Of a stretch of 64,000 nt of DNA, positions 9,128-17,048 are shown in pieces; the first letter of the stretch is position 1, and every line of letters starts with the position of its first letter. Below the pieces are notes generated by a model. That model had not been told where the DNA came from. It saw only the letters and a list, made by a program, of their open reading frames with translations, and ran no database searches. Source of the DNA: Candidatus Korobacter versatilis (GTDB lineage Bacteria > Acidobacteriota > Terriglobia > Terriglobales > Acidobacteriaceae). The stretch lies in assembly GCA_016185395.1 (NCBI GenBank), contig JACPNR010000006.1, positions 62,001 through 126,000 of the forward strand, given 5' to 3'. Made by a program: the position numbers and the translations under genes.

Positions 9128-10411
9128 ATTTTTTGTCGCTACCTTCAATGCTCGCGCTGCAATGTCTTTGCGGTAGTGCATGCCGTCGAACTCTATCTTC
9201 GCACAGGCTTCGTAGGCGCACGCGACGGCTTGCTCGAGCGTCGCGCCGCGGGCGGTGACGCCGAGCACGCGTCCGCCGGCGGTGACAAACTCTCCCGCGG
9301 CGTTCTTCGCCGTGCCCGCGTGGAAGACTTTCACGTCCGGCAGCTTGGCAGCAGCCTCGAGCCCGGTGATGACCTTGCCCTTCTGAAACTCTCCCGGGTA
9401 TCCGCCGGAGGCGAGCACGACGCAACAGGTGGTGTCGGCAGACCACTTGAAGTCGCCGTCGCTCACGCGGCCGTCGACGGAGGCCTCGAAGGCGTCCAGC
9501 AAGTCGCTGTCGAGCCGCATCAGGATGGGCTGGGTCTCGGGATCGCCGAAGCGGCAGTTGAACTCGAGCACCATGGGGCCGCGCGCGGTCATCATGAGGC
9601 CGCAGTAAAGGATGCCGCGATACTCGGCGCCTTCTTCCTTCATGCCAGCGACCACCGGCTGTGCCACGTGATGGATGAGCCAATCGCGCATCGCGGGCTC
9701 GAGCAGCGCGTCGGTCGAGTAAGCGCCCATGCCGCCGGTGTTCGGGCCGGTGTCGCCATCGCCCACGCGCTTGTGGTCCTGCGCGGCGACCAGCGGCGCC
9801 ACGCGCTCGCCATCGCTCATCACCAGGAACGAGACTTCTTCGCCATCGAGGAATTCTTCGAGGACGACGCGCGCGCCGGCCGCGCCGAGCAGCTTGCCGG
9901 AGAGCATCGCCTTGGCGACGGACACCGCTTCTTCCTTGGACTGCGCGATGACCACGCCTTTGCCGGCGGCGAGGCCGTCGGCTTTTACGACGATGGGGGC
10001 GCTGAAATGCGCGAGTGCGTCTTTTAACTCCGACTCTTTCGTCAGGACGGCGTAGTGTGCCGTGGGAATGTTGTGCCGCCGCATGAACTCTTTGGCAAAG
10101 CTCTTCGACGACTCGAGCTGCGCCGCGGCTTTCGTGGGCCCGAAGACGCGGAGGCCGCGCGCGGTGAAGGCATCGACGACGCCCGCGGTCAGTGGAACCT
10201 CTGGACCCACGACGGTGAGGTCTGGCCTGAGCTCGGCAGCGAGGGCGAGCAGCGCGTCGGCGTTCGCAACGTCCACGGGAACACATTCCGCGGAATCCGC
10301 GATGCCCGGGTTTCCCGGCGCGCACCAGACTTTGTCCACGCGCGGCGACTGCGCGAGTTTCCACGCCAGTGCGTGTTCCCTGCCGCCGGCGCCGATGACG
10401 AGTACCTTCAT
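9086..10411 (-). CDS. purD: Phosphoribosylamine-glycine ligase PurD
   Basis: A 441-residue ATP-grasp ligase joining glycine to phosphoribosylamine, the second step of purine synthesis. The N-terminal M-K-V-L-V-I-G-A-G-G-R-E-H-A-L-A-W, the G-P-E-V-P-L block, V-K-A-D-G-L-A-A-G-K-G-V and the N-C-R-F-G-D-P-E-T-Q motif are all visible. The start at 10411 gives the family N-terminus rather than the frame-open start at 10447. The C-terminal tail (H-R-R-D-A-E-S-A-E-K-M-K) is not conserved sequence; it is encoded by the intergenic repeat. Confidence 0.97.
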   Translation of the reverse strand: MKVLVIGAGGREHALAWKLAQSPRVDKVWCAPGNPGIADSAECVPVDVANADALLALAAELRPDLTVVGPEVPLTAGVVDAFTARGLRVFGPTKAAAQLESSKSFAKEFMRRHNIPTAHYAVLTKESELKDALAHFSAPIVVKADGLAAGKGVVIAQSKEEAVSVAKAMLSGKLLGAAGARVVLEEFLDGEEVSFLVMSDGERVAPLVAAQDHKRVGDGDTGPNTGGMGAYSTDALLEPAMRDWLIHHVAQPVVAGMKEEGAEYRGILYCGLMMTARGPMVLEFNCRFGDPETQPILMRLDSDLLDAFEASVDGRVSDGDFKWSADTTCCVVLASGGYPGEFQKGKVITGLEAAAKLPDVKVFHAGTAKNAAGEFVTAGGRVLGVTARGATLEQAVACAYEACAKIEFDGMHYRKDIAARALKVATKNNHRRDAESAEKMK

Positions 10412-10536
10412 TGTCCCAAGACATCCCCGTGGCCCAACCAGGAACAACTAGGTTAGGGAGCGCGTGCGGGACTGTCAACGCGGCTTCGCGCTTGCGGGCT
10501 TCGCTCGAGGAAACCTCCGCTATACTCGCATCACGC

Positions 10537-11922
10537 ATGGGCACACCGGAAACCAACGCCACCACGCAACGTTCGCTCGAAGGGATGCACTCGACCGTCG
10601 CCGTGCCCCACGCGGAAGAGGGTTTCTGGAAGCAGTGGCGCGCGTTCGTCGGTCCCGCCATCCTGGTGAGCGTGGGCTACATGGACCCGGGCAACTGGGG
10701 CACCGACCTCCAGGCCGGCGCGCAGTTCAAGTACGGGCTGCTCTGGGTCGTGGGACTCGCCAGCCTGATGGCGATCTTCATGCAAGTCATCTCCGCGCGG
10801 CTCGGCGTGGTGACCGGCAAAGATCTGGCGCAGTGCTGCCGCGACTGGTACCCCGAGTGGAGCCGCTGGCCGAACTGGCTGCTGAGCGAGCTGGCCATCG
10901 GCGCGTGCGACCTGGCAGAGGTGCTGGGCAGCGCGGTGGCGCTCAACCTGCTGTTCCACATCCCGCTTTTCTGGGCGGTCATCATCACGGCGCTCGACGT
11001 TTTCCTGCTGCTCGCCCTGCAGCGCTTTGGCATGCGGACCATCGAGGCGCTGGTGCTGCTGCTGATCGCGACCATCAGCGTCTGCTACTTCATCGAGCTC
11101 TTCATCCTGCCGCAGACGCGTCCCGATTTCATGGAGATGGGCGCCGCGCTGCTCGCGCCGCGCATCCGGCAGGCAGGCATGCTGGTGGTGGCCATCGGGA
11201 TCATCGGCGCGACGGTGATGCCGCACAACCTGTACCTGCACTCCGCGCTGGTGCAGAGCCGCAAGCTGCAGCAGGACGAGCGTTCCATCCGCCGCGCCAT
11301 CCAGTTCAACACCATCGATTCGGTGGTGGCGCTGGCCATCGCGTTCTTCGTCAACGCGGCCATCATGGTGCTCGCCGCGATGGTGTTCTTCGGCAAGGAG
11401 AGCGCGGTCCTCGGCGACGGACGCACGGTCACCTTCACCGCGGGCAGCGACTGGATCCGCGTGGCATACCTCACGCTCGCGCCCCTGCTCGGGACAGCAG
11501 CCGCCAGCACGCTCTTCGCCGTCGCCCTGCTCGCCAGCGGACAGAGCAGCACCATCACCGGCACGCTCGCCGGCCAGGTGGTGATGGAAGGCTTCATGCG
11601 CTGGCGGATACAGCCCTGGGTGCGGCGGCTCATCACGCGGGTGCTGGCGATCCTGCCGGCCATCTTCATCATCGGGCTGCGCGGCGAGGGCAGCGTGACG
11701 GACCTGCTCGTCCTCAGCCAGGTGGTGCTGGCGCTGCAGCTTCCCTTCGCCATGTTCCCGCTGCTGCACTTCACCAGCTCGCGCAAGCGGATGGGCCAAT
11801 GGAAGAACGGATGGTTCCTGCTTATCGCCGGCTGGAGCAGCGCCATCCTGATCACTGTGATGGATGTGATGGGCCTGCCGGATTCGCTGCGGGCGGCGTG
11901 GCAGGTCGTTACCGGCGGCTGA
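10537..11922 (+). CDS. Nramp-family divalent metal transporter (MntH-like)
   Basis: A 461-residue inner-membrane, proton-coupled Mn2+/Fe2+ importer with about 11 membrane segments. The metal-site motifs are present: D-P-G-N (Asp50-Asn53) in the first helix and M-P-H (around residue 228) in the sixth. The ATG at 10537 follows a long open stretch overlapping the divergent purD 5' region. It is followed after 32 bases by a UspA gene, a likely two-gene operon. The exact metal cannot be fixed from sequence. Confidence 0.93.
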   Translation: MGTPETNATTQRSLEGMHSTVAVPHAEEGFWKQWRAFVGPAILVSVGYMDPGNWGTDLQAGAQFKYGLLWVVGLASLMAIFMQVISARLGVVTGKDLAQCCRDWYPEWSRWPNWLLSELAIGACDLAEVLGSAVALNLLFHIPLFWAVIITALDVFLLLALQRFGMRTIEALVLLLIATISVCYFIELFILPQTRPDFMEMGAALLAPRIRQAGMLVVAIGIIGATVMPHNLYLHSALVQSRKLQQDERSIRRAIQFNTIDSVVALAIAFFVNAAIMVLAAMVFFGKESAVLGDGRTVTFTAGSDWIRVAYLTLAPLLGTAAASTLFAVALLASGQSSTITGTLAGQVVMEGFMRWRIQPWVRRLITRVLAILPAIFIIGLRGEGSVTDLLVLSQVVLALQLPFAMFPLLHFTSSRKRMGQWKNGWFLLIAGWSSAILITVMDVMGLPDSLRAAWQVVTGG

Positions 11923-11954
11923 GCAACACGTTCTGCCGACCAGAGGGACCTTTT

Positions 11955-12371
11955 ATGTACGACAAGATCCTCGTAACGCTCGACGGCACGGGCAGCGACC
12001 GCGCCATCATCGAGCACGTGAAGCCGCTCGCCAAGCTGGCGCGCAGCCGCCTGGTGCTGCTGCACGTCGCCGATGGCTGGGCGGCCCGGACCTACGGCGC
12101 GGACGCGGTCAGTCCGGAGATCACCGAGGACACCGCGTATCTCGCGCAGGTGAAGGCGGAGTTCGAGGCCGCCGGCATCTCCGCCGAGTCCGAGCTGGCA
12201 TACGGCGACCCGGCCACGGAGATCGTCCGCTGGGTCGAGCAGAAGGGTTGCGACCTGGTGGCGATGAGCACCCACGGCCACCGCTTCCTCGAAGACATCT
12301 TCCGTGGGACGACCGCCAGCAAAGTGCAGCACCGCATCGGCGTGCCGGTGCTGTTGCTGCGCGCGAAGTAA
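11955..12371 (+). CDS. Universal stress protein, UspA family
   Basis: A 138-residue single-domain protein of the UspA alpha/beta fold. It starts M-Y-D-K-I-L-V-T-L-D-G-T and has the ATP-binding signature near the C-terminus: S-T-H-G-H, then G-T-T-A-S-K-V, then P-V-L-L-L-R. A G-A-G-G-G-A-like stretch (CAGAGGGACC) precedes the ATG as ribosome binding site. The transporter-UspA pair suggests a role in metal stress or transporter regulation, which is inference. Confidence 0.92.
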   Translation: MYDKILVTLDGTGSDRAIIEHVKPLAKLARSRLVLLHVADGWAARTYGADAVSPEITEDTAYLAQVKAEFEAAGISAESELAYGDPATEIVRWVEQKGCDLVAMSTHGHRFLEDIFRGTTASKVQHRIGVPVLLLRAK

Positions 12372-12429
12372 GGCGACGATCGAAGACGATGTGGAACAAC
12401 AGGTCGGCGTGGGTCTGCGACATACTCCT

Positions 12430-12518
12430 CCCGCCCCTGCGGGGCGGGCGGATTCTATAACGAACCGGTCCCCGGGGCTTCGCCCCGGGCTAGCATTCCT
12501 ATCGCCGCTTCGCGGCGC
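12430..12518. repeat. Cluster of three GC-rich hairpins
   Basis: Between uspA and the convergent exported-protein gene lie CCCGCCCC-TGC-GGGGCGGG (12430-12448), CCCCGGGGCTTCGCCCCGGG (about 12470-12489) and CGCCGCTTCGCGGCG (about 12502-12517). They may end transcription from both sides but lack clear U tracts. Confidence 0.7.
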
Positions 12519-12564
12519 TCCATCCCCTCCGTCCCATTGTTTTTGCGAACAACGAAAGCCGGCG

Positions 12565-13899
12565 CTACGGTTCGTACACGCCGCTGCGCCAGAGCTCGGG
12601 CATGCCGTCGCGCAGGACGCGGTAGAGGCCGTAGCGATAGGAGCCCTCGCCGACGATGCGAAAGAGGAGCTCGCCGCGGCCCTTGCCGTCGGCGTCGATG
12701 GGGCCGACGAGCTCCATGCGCGGGATGGCGTCGAGGTGGTCCTTGTCGGTGACGACAGCAAAGACCTTTTGCGGGGTGAACTCGAGATCGGTGCGCGCGA
12801 CCAGCGTGACGAAGACGTCTGCGGCGGTGGCGGTGACGACCAGCTCCACGTTGTTGTCGAGGGCGAGGTCGTAGCCGGTGACCTGGACGTTCTCGAACTT
12901 CACGGCGGGCGCGGCTTTCTTCGCGGTCCTCTTTCCCGGCGTCTGCTTTCCCGGCGTCTGCTTTGCCGGCGGCGCGCCGCCACGGGCGGCGCGGTACTTG
13001 GCGACCTCGGCCTCGGCGAGCGCGATGGTCTTGGCTTTGAGCGCGCGCTCTTCTTCGGCTTTCCAAGGAAAGGCGTAGCTGCGCGTGGGGCCGGTGCCAT
13101 CGGGATCGGAGACCGCGAGGAAGACCTGGGCGGCTTGGAACGCTGGACCGCCGGGACGCTTGGCGAGCGTGGGATGGTCGCCTGCGGCTTTCGGCGCGGT
13201 CACTGGGGGCGGCTCGAGCGTGGCGCTGACCTGCGAGCCCCCACCGCCGCGCCGCAGCGTGGGACGGTCGGGATCGCTCGCGCCGGCGGAAGCGCTGGGT
13301 GTTACCGGTGAAGCAGGCGCGGGGCGGTCCGGCTGCGCCTTGTCCGGCACGGTGAGTGGGTGGTCTTCCTGCTTGTGCGGCGGCGGCCCCGTCTCGCCGG
13401 ATTTAGGCCTGCGCAGCACGGGCGGGCCTTCGTCGGCGACGGGGCGCGTCTTCTCGCGGCGGGCGGCGGCCGCCTTTTCGGCGCGCTCGATCTCGGCGCG
13501 CGACTTCCACTCGCCCACGCCGAACCACTCGCCCTTTTCCTGACGGGCGAGGCCGACGGTGAAGAAGCCGGCGGGCTCGCCGTTGGCGAGCGCCTCATAG
13601 ACGGTGCCGGGATCGAGGGCGAGGGGGCGCGGGGTGGCGTCGTAGCTGGCAGCGTCGTACCATTTGTCGTTGACGAGGATGGCGACGGGCAGGAGCTTGG
13701 CGCCGGTGGGCTTGGCCGTGACGCCGGCGCCGGGCGGTCCGTAGAGCTCGACGAGGGCGAGCGCGCGGAGCTGGTGCGAGCGCTTGCGCTGGGCGTGTGC
13801 GAGTATGCCCGCGGCAAGAAGCGCGGCGCAGGTGACGGCAAGCACGAGTTTGCGGTATAAGGGCGACTTCGGTGAGCGTGTCCGCAGGAGAACCGTCAT
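12565..13899 (-). CDS. Exported protein of unknown function with a Pro/Lys-rich middle
   Basis: About 444 residues and no family recognised. An N-terminal hydrophobic segment (about residues 17-35, ending A-H-A-Q) looks like a signal peptide or anchor. A first folded part includes V-A-I-L-V-N-D-K-W-Y-D-A-A-S-Y. A long low-complexity region rich in Pro, Lys, Arg and Glu follows, with the repeat K-Q-T-P-G-K-Q-T-P-G-K. A C-terminal domain of about 150 residues has a beta-rich pattern. The ATG at 13899 shares the CATG tetranucleotide with the start of the divergent peroxiredoxin; the true start may be slightly downstream. Confidence 0.75.
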   Translation of the reverse strand: MTVLLRTRSPKSPLYRKLVLAVTCAALLAAGILAHAQRKRSHQLRALALVELYGPPGAGVTAKPTGAKLLPVAILVNDKWYDAASYDATPRPLALDPGTVYEALANGEPAGFFTVGLARQEKGEWFGVGEWKSRAEIERAEKAAAARREKTRPVADEGPPVLRRPKSGETGPPPHKQEDHPLTVPDKAQPDRPAPASPVTPSASAGASDPDRPTLRRGGGGSQVSATLEPPPVTAPKAAGDHPTLAKRPGGPAFQAAQVFLAVSDPDGTGPTRSYAFPWKAEEERALKAKTIALAEAEVAKYRAARGGAPPAKQTPGKQTPGKRTAKKAAPAVKFENVQVTGYDLALDNNVELVVTATAADVFVTLVARTDLEFTPQKVFAVVTDKDHLDAIPRMELVGPIDADGKGRGELLFRIVGEGSYRYGLYRVLRDGMPELWRSGVYEP

Positions 13900-14356
13900 G
13901 TTGGAAGCGAACGACAAAGCACCTGATTTTACCGTGCCGGACGAGACCGGCGCCGACGTCCGCCTAAAAGACTTTCGCGGCAAGAGCGTGGTGCTGTTCT
14001 TCTTCCCCAAGGCCGACACGCCCGGTTGAACCATCGAAGCGTGCGGGTTCCGCGACGCATACAAGAAGATACAGAAAGCCGGCGTGACCGTGCTCGGCAT
14101 CTCCGGCGACACTCCCGCGGCGCAGAAGAAGTTCAAGGAGAAGTACGACCTGCCGTACACGCTGCTCGCCGACGCCGACAAGAAAGTCTCGAACGCCTTC
14201 GGCGTGATCAAAGAGAAGAACATGTACGGCAGGAAGTACAAAGGCATTGCGCGGACGACGTTCGTGATCGGCCCGGAGGGGAAGATCGCGAAAGTGTTCG
14301 AGAACGTGAAGCCGGACGGGCACGCGGAGGAAGTGCTTGCGGCGGTGAAAAGCTAG
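13898..14356 (+). CDS. bcp: Selenocysteine-containing BCP/PrxQ peroxiredoxin (in-frame UGA)
   Basis: A 152-residue thiol peroxidase of the PrxQ/BCP type, reducing H2O2 and organic hydroperoxides. The frame has one internal TGA at 14027-14029, exactly at the peroxidatic position: the family motif is T-P-G-C-T-x-E-A-C, and here the first Cys codon is UGA (Sec44) while the second Cys (Cys49) is kept. Before it are F-F-F-P-K-A-D-T-P-G; after it G-F-R-D, G-I-S-G-D and R-T-T-F-V-I-G. Both halves are full family sequence with no other lesion. AGGAG at 13886-13890 supports the ATG at 13898. A SECIS-like hairpin follows the UGA. Automatic annotation would split this gene. Confidence 0.93.
14039..14058 (+). 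promoter_or_regulatory. Candidate bacterial SECIS hairpin of the peroxiredoxin
   Basis: GCGTGCGG pairs with CCGCGACGC around a three-base loop GTT (14047-14049), giving eight G-C, C-G and T-A pairs with one bulged G (14054). The loop starts 17 bases after the UGA and its first base is G. Spacing and loop fit the published bacterial SECIS pattern bound by SelB. Confidence 0.75.
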
Positions 14357-14361
14357 AACCT

Positions 14362-14436
14362 TAACCACGACGGACACGAAGGTTCACGAAGGAAAACCTA
14401 GAAAACCTTGGTGTTACTTCGTGACCTTCATGGTTG
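14362..14436. repeat. Intergenic palindrome, ACCACGAAGGACACGAAGG type
   Basis: The left arm TTAACCACGACGGACACGAA (14361-) and right arm ACTTCGTGACCTTCATGGTT are complementary. A closely related full copy lies at 28948-29029 and a half copy at 19325-19355. It separates the convergent peroxiredoxin and rsmI. Confidence 0.85.
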
Positions 14437-14450
14437 AGTTTTTCGGTGCA

Positions 14451-15317
14451 TTACTTCGTGCGCTGAAGCTCCCGGTACGCTTCGCTCTTCGAGACTCCAA
14501 ACTCCTTCGCGGCGCGCTTGAGGGCGTCTTTCTCGTCGAGTTTTTCGGCGGACTGAAGCTCGCGGACGCGGGCGGCGATGTTCTTCTTCTTCTCCGGCGC
14601 GACGTCTTCCATCACTTCAGGCGCGCGGGCGATCATGAGCGTGATCTCGCCCTTCACGCCGTCGCGTGCCTTGAGCTGCTCGAGCAGGTCGTCGGCGCGA
14701 CCGCGGAGGAACTCCTCGTGCAGCTTCGTTACTTCCCTGGCGATGACGACGTGGCGCGACCCGCCGAGCACGGCGACGATGTCCGCGAGCGTCTCGACGA
14801 TGCGGTGCGGCGCTTCGTAGAAGACCTGCGTCCGCGGCGAGTTGCGGATCTGCTCGAGTTCCGTGCGGCGCTGGCCCGTCTTGGGCGAGAGGAAGCCGGA
14901 GAAGCGAAAGGAATCGGTCGGCAGGCCGCTCGCCGCGAGCGCCGTGACGAACGCGGACGCGCCCGGGATGGGCACCACCGGGATGTGATGCCGCACCGCG
15001 AGCGTGACCAGGCGGAAGCCGGGATCGGAGATGCCGGGCATCCCGGCGTCTGAGACCACGGCGATCTTCATCCCCTCTTCGAGGTCTTTGACCAGCTCGG
15101 CGGCGCGGGTGAGCTCGTTGAAGTCGTGGTAGCTGACGGTCTTCTTCTTGATGTCGAAGTGGTTGAGCAGCTTCTGTGTCTGGCGGGTGTCCTCGCAGGC
15201 GATGAGGTCGCACTCCTTGAGAATGCGGAGCGCGCGCAGGGTGATGTCCTCGAGGTTGCCGATGGGCGTGGCGACGATGTAGAGGGCGCCACGGCCGTCG
15301 CTGGGAGAGGAAGGCAT
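14451..15317 (-). CDS. rsmI: 16S rRNA (cytidine1402-2'-O)-methyltransferase RsmI
   Basis: A 288-residue SAM-dependent tetrapyrrole-methylase-fold enzyme methylating C1402 of 16S rRNA in the P site. Motifs seen are [15 protein letters not shown] (from about residue 12), [18 protein letters not shown] and Y-E-A-P-H-R. The C-terminal helical part ends [11 protein letters not shown]. It is transcribed divergently from the zinc-ribbon gene. Confidence 0.96.
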   Translation of the reverse strand: MPSSPSDGRGALYIVATPIGNLEDITLRALRILKECDLIACEDTRQTQKLLNHFDIKKKTVSYHDFNELTRAAELVKDLEEGMKIAVVSDAGMPGISDPGFRLVTLAVRHHIPVVPIPGASAFVTALAASGLPTDSFRFSGFLSPKTGQRRTELEQIRNSPRTQVFYEAPHRIVETLADIVAVLGGSRHVVIAREVTKLHEEFLRGRADDLLEQLKARDGVKGEITLMIARAPEVMEDVAPEKKKNIAARVRELQSAEKLDEKDALKRAAKEFGVSKSEAYRELQRTK

Positions 15318-15394
15318 CCGCGAAGTCTACACCCGCGCTGCGCCGGCGAGTCGCCGGCGCCCACCCTCAGGTTGGGTGGGCTAGAATCGAAGTG

Positions 15395-15748
15395 ATGCCG
15401 ATCTACGAGTACCAGTGCAAGAAGTGCGGACACCGCTTCGAGAAGATCCACCAGAATTTTTCGGAGGCGCGGGTCAAGAAGTGTCCGCAGTGCGGCGGCG
15501 CGGTCGAGCAGTTGTTCTCGGCGCCGGCGGCGCACTTCAAGGGGGAAGGCTTCTACGTGACGGATTACGCGCGCAAGGGGTCGGGCAAGCCCGAGTCGGC
15601 CGATGGCGGGAGTTCGGCGGGGGCGGCGAAAGAAAAAGGCAGCGAGGGCAAGGCGGAGAGTAAGACGGAAACGAAGTCGGAAACGAAAGCGGAGACGAAG
15701 ACGGAAACAAAGGCGGAGACGAAGTCGGAGAAGAAGCAAAAGAAATAG
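15395..15748 (+). CDS. FmdB-type zinc ribbon protein with a Lys/Glu/Thr repeat tail
   Basis: A 117-residue protein. Residues 1-45 are a FmdB/putative regulatory zinc ribbon (M-P-I-Y-E-Y-Q-C, then C-x-x-C-G, then K-C-P-Q-C-G-G), whose biological role is not established. A Y-V-T-D-Y segment common in this family follows, then a tail of K-S-E-T-K, A-E-T-K and T-E-T-K repeats encoded by degenerate short tandem repeats (15658-15742). A GTG lies three bases upstream; ATG at 15395 is chosen. Confidence 0.85.
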   Translation: MPIYEYQCKKCGHRFEKIHQNFSEARVKKCPQCGGAVEQLFSAPAAHFKGEGFYVTDYARKGSGKPESADGGSSAGAAKEKGSEGKAESKTETKSETKAETKTETKAETKSEKKQKK

Positions 15749-15791
15749 CGGCGGCAGGATGCCGCCGCTGCAGCCGGCGGGACGCCGGCGC
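15748..15791. repeat. Two adjacent GC hairpins
   Basis: GCGGCGGCAGGATGCCGCCGC (given here as stems GCGGC/GCCGC, 15748-15768) and GCCGGCGGGACGCCGGC (15774-15790) sit between the convergent FmdB and DUF6496 genes, a plausible bidirectional transcription stop. Confidence 0.6.
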
Positions 15792-15800
15792 TACTTGAAG

Positions 15801-15986
15801 CTACGCCGCCTTGCGCGGCACCTTGGCGCCTTTCTGGCGCGCCTTCGACAGGCCAATGGCGATGGCCTGCTTGCGGCTCTTGACCAGGCTGCCGTGCTTC
15901 TTCTGTTTGAAGTGCCGCATCTCGGTGCGGACCTCGCTGGACGCCTTCTTGCCGTACTTTCTGCTGCCGCTTTTCTTGCGTGGCAT
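15801..15986 (-). CDS. Small basic DUF6496-type protein
   Basis: A 61-residue, strongly basic protein starting M-P-R-K-K-S-G-S-R-K-Y-G-K-K-A-S. The end, S-R-K-Q-A-I-A-I-G-L-S-K-A-R, followed by K-G-A-K-V, is the hallmark of the DUF6496 family. Its function is unknown; nucleic-acid binding is only a guess from charge. It is convergent with the zinc-ribbon gene. Confidence 0.8.
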   Translation of the reverse strand: MPRKKSGSRKYGKKASSEVRTEMRHFKQKKHGSLVKSRKQAIAIGLSKARQKGAKVPRKAA

Positions 15987-16161
15987 GCGATGCCTCCCTT
16001 AAGTTTGTGTCCTTGTAAGTAGGACGCCCTGTGTTTTGTGCGGGTTGTCGGAGGAAGCCGAGACGATGAACGCGCCGCTGCTCGGGTTGAATCGTCGCCG
16101 TGGGTGAAAGCATCGAATCCGGTAGACATTGACAGCTATCGATGTCGCAGAGAGGGGCAAG

Positions 16162-16872
16162 ATGATCCGCATCCGCAAGAGCGCTGACCGCGGCCACATC
16201 CAGTGGGATTGGCTCGACACCTATCACACCTTCAGCTTCGGCGAGTATCACGACCGCGAGCACATGGGCTTCCGCGCGCTGCGCGTGATCAACGACGACC
16301 GCGTGGCGCCGGCGAACGGCTTCCCGATGCATCCGCACCGCGACATGGAGATCGTGACCTACGTGCTCCAAGGCGCGCTCGGCCACAAGGACTCGATGGG
16401 CAACGGCTCGGTGATCGCGCCGGGGGACGTGCAGCGGATGTCCGCCGGGAAGGGCGTGGTGCACAGCGAGTGGAACCACTCGAAGACGGAGGGCGTCCAC
16501 CTGCTGCAGATTTGGATATTGCCGGAGGCGCAGGGCATCACGCCGAGCTACGAGCAGAAAACGTTTTCGGCGGAGGAGAAACAGGACAAGCTGCGGCTGG
16601 TGGCGGCGCCGGTGTCGGACAGGAATAAAGATGGGGCGGTCGAGATCCATCAGGACGCGCGCATCTTCGCGTCGTTGCTCGCGAGAGGCGCGCAGGTCGA
16701 GCACACGCTCGCTCCCGGACGGCACGCGTGGCTGCAGGTCGCGCGCGGTTCCGTTGAGCTGAACGGGCAGAAGCTGGGCGAGGGCGACGGCGCGGCCGTG
16801 AGCGAGGAGCAGAAGCTCACGCTCAAGGGCACGGCGGATGATTCGGAAGTGCTGCTGTTCGACTTAGCTTGA
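16162..16872 (+). CDS. Pirin family protein (YhaK-like cupin)
   Basis: A 236-residue bicupin of the pirin family. The N-terminal half holds the metal site: F-P-M-H-P-H-R-D-M-E (two His), V-T-Y-V-L-Q-G, H-K-D-S and V-H-S-E. Some members have quercetinase activity and others bind transcription factors; the role here is unknown. The ATG at 16162 is preferred over the in-frame TTG at 16129 because GAGAGGGG stands about 6 bases before it. Confidence 0.92.
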   Translation: MIRIRKSADRGHIQWDWLDTYHTFSFGEYHDREHMGFRALRVINDDRVAPANGFPMHPHRDMEIVTYVLQGALGHKDSMGNGSVIAPGDVQRMSAGKGVVHSEWNHSKTEGVHLLQIWILPEAQGITPSYEQKTFSAEEKQDKLRLVAAPVSDRNKDGAVEIHQDARIFASLLARGAQVEHTLAPGRHAWLQVARGSVELNGQKLGEGDGAAVSEEQKLTLKGTADDSEVLLFDLA

Positions 16873-16875
16873 GGC

Positions 16876-17047
16876 AGCGATGAGCAAGCAGCAGTAAGCG
16901 ATAAGCCGGGCAGCGAGCCCGGCGGCTTTTTCGTTGTGCGCAGAAGCAGATTCCTCGGCGCTTCGCGCCTCGGAATGACAATCGCGTGGGAGGGCAGGGC
17001 CGAGCGGAACTGCGTTGCGTTGCTTATCGCTTACCGCTTATTGCTTC
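16876..17047. repeat. Nested repeats between pirin and rel
   Basis: The outer arms are word-reiterating complements: GCGATGAGCAAGCAGCAGTA (16877-) against CTTATCGCTTACCGCTTATT (about 17021-). Inside lies a terminator-like hairpin and a half copy of the AGCAGATTCCTCGG...TCGGAATGACA repeat (16945-16980). This fills the gap between two convergent genes. Confidence 0.7.
16905..16931 (+). terminator. Rho-independent terminator after the pirin gene
   Basis: GCCGGGC (16905-16911), loop AGCGA, GCCCGGC (16917-16923), then GGC and TTTTT (16927-16931). It has a seven-pair G/C stem and a U tract on the plus strand, 32 bases after the stop codon. Confidence 0.75.
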
Positions 17048-17048
17048 C

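Noticed and set aside
10464-12371. 635-codon plus-strand frame overlapping the Nramp gene
   Set aside because: Its first part is an Arg/His-rich shadow of the transporter; only the last part, from 11955, is a real gene (UspA).
13898-14356. Peroxiredoxin as a pseudogene or sequencing error
   Set aside because: The only stop is at the catalytic Cys position, both sides are intact, a SECIS-like hairpin follows and a second UGA gene of an independent Sec family is present.
15658-15742. CRISPR-like array
   Set aside because: It is a short degenerate tandem repeat coding the Lys/Glu/Thr tail of the FmdB protein, with no spacers.
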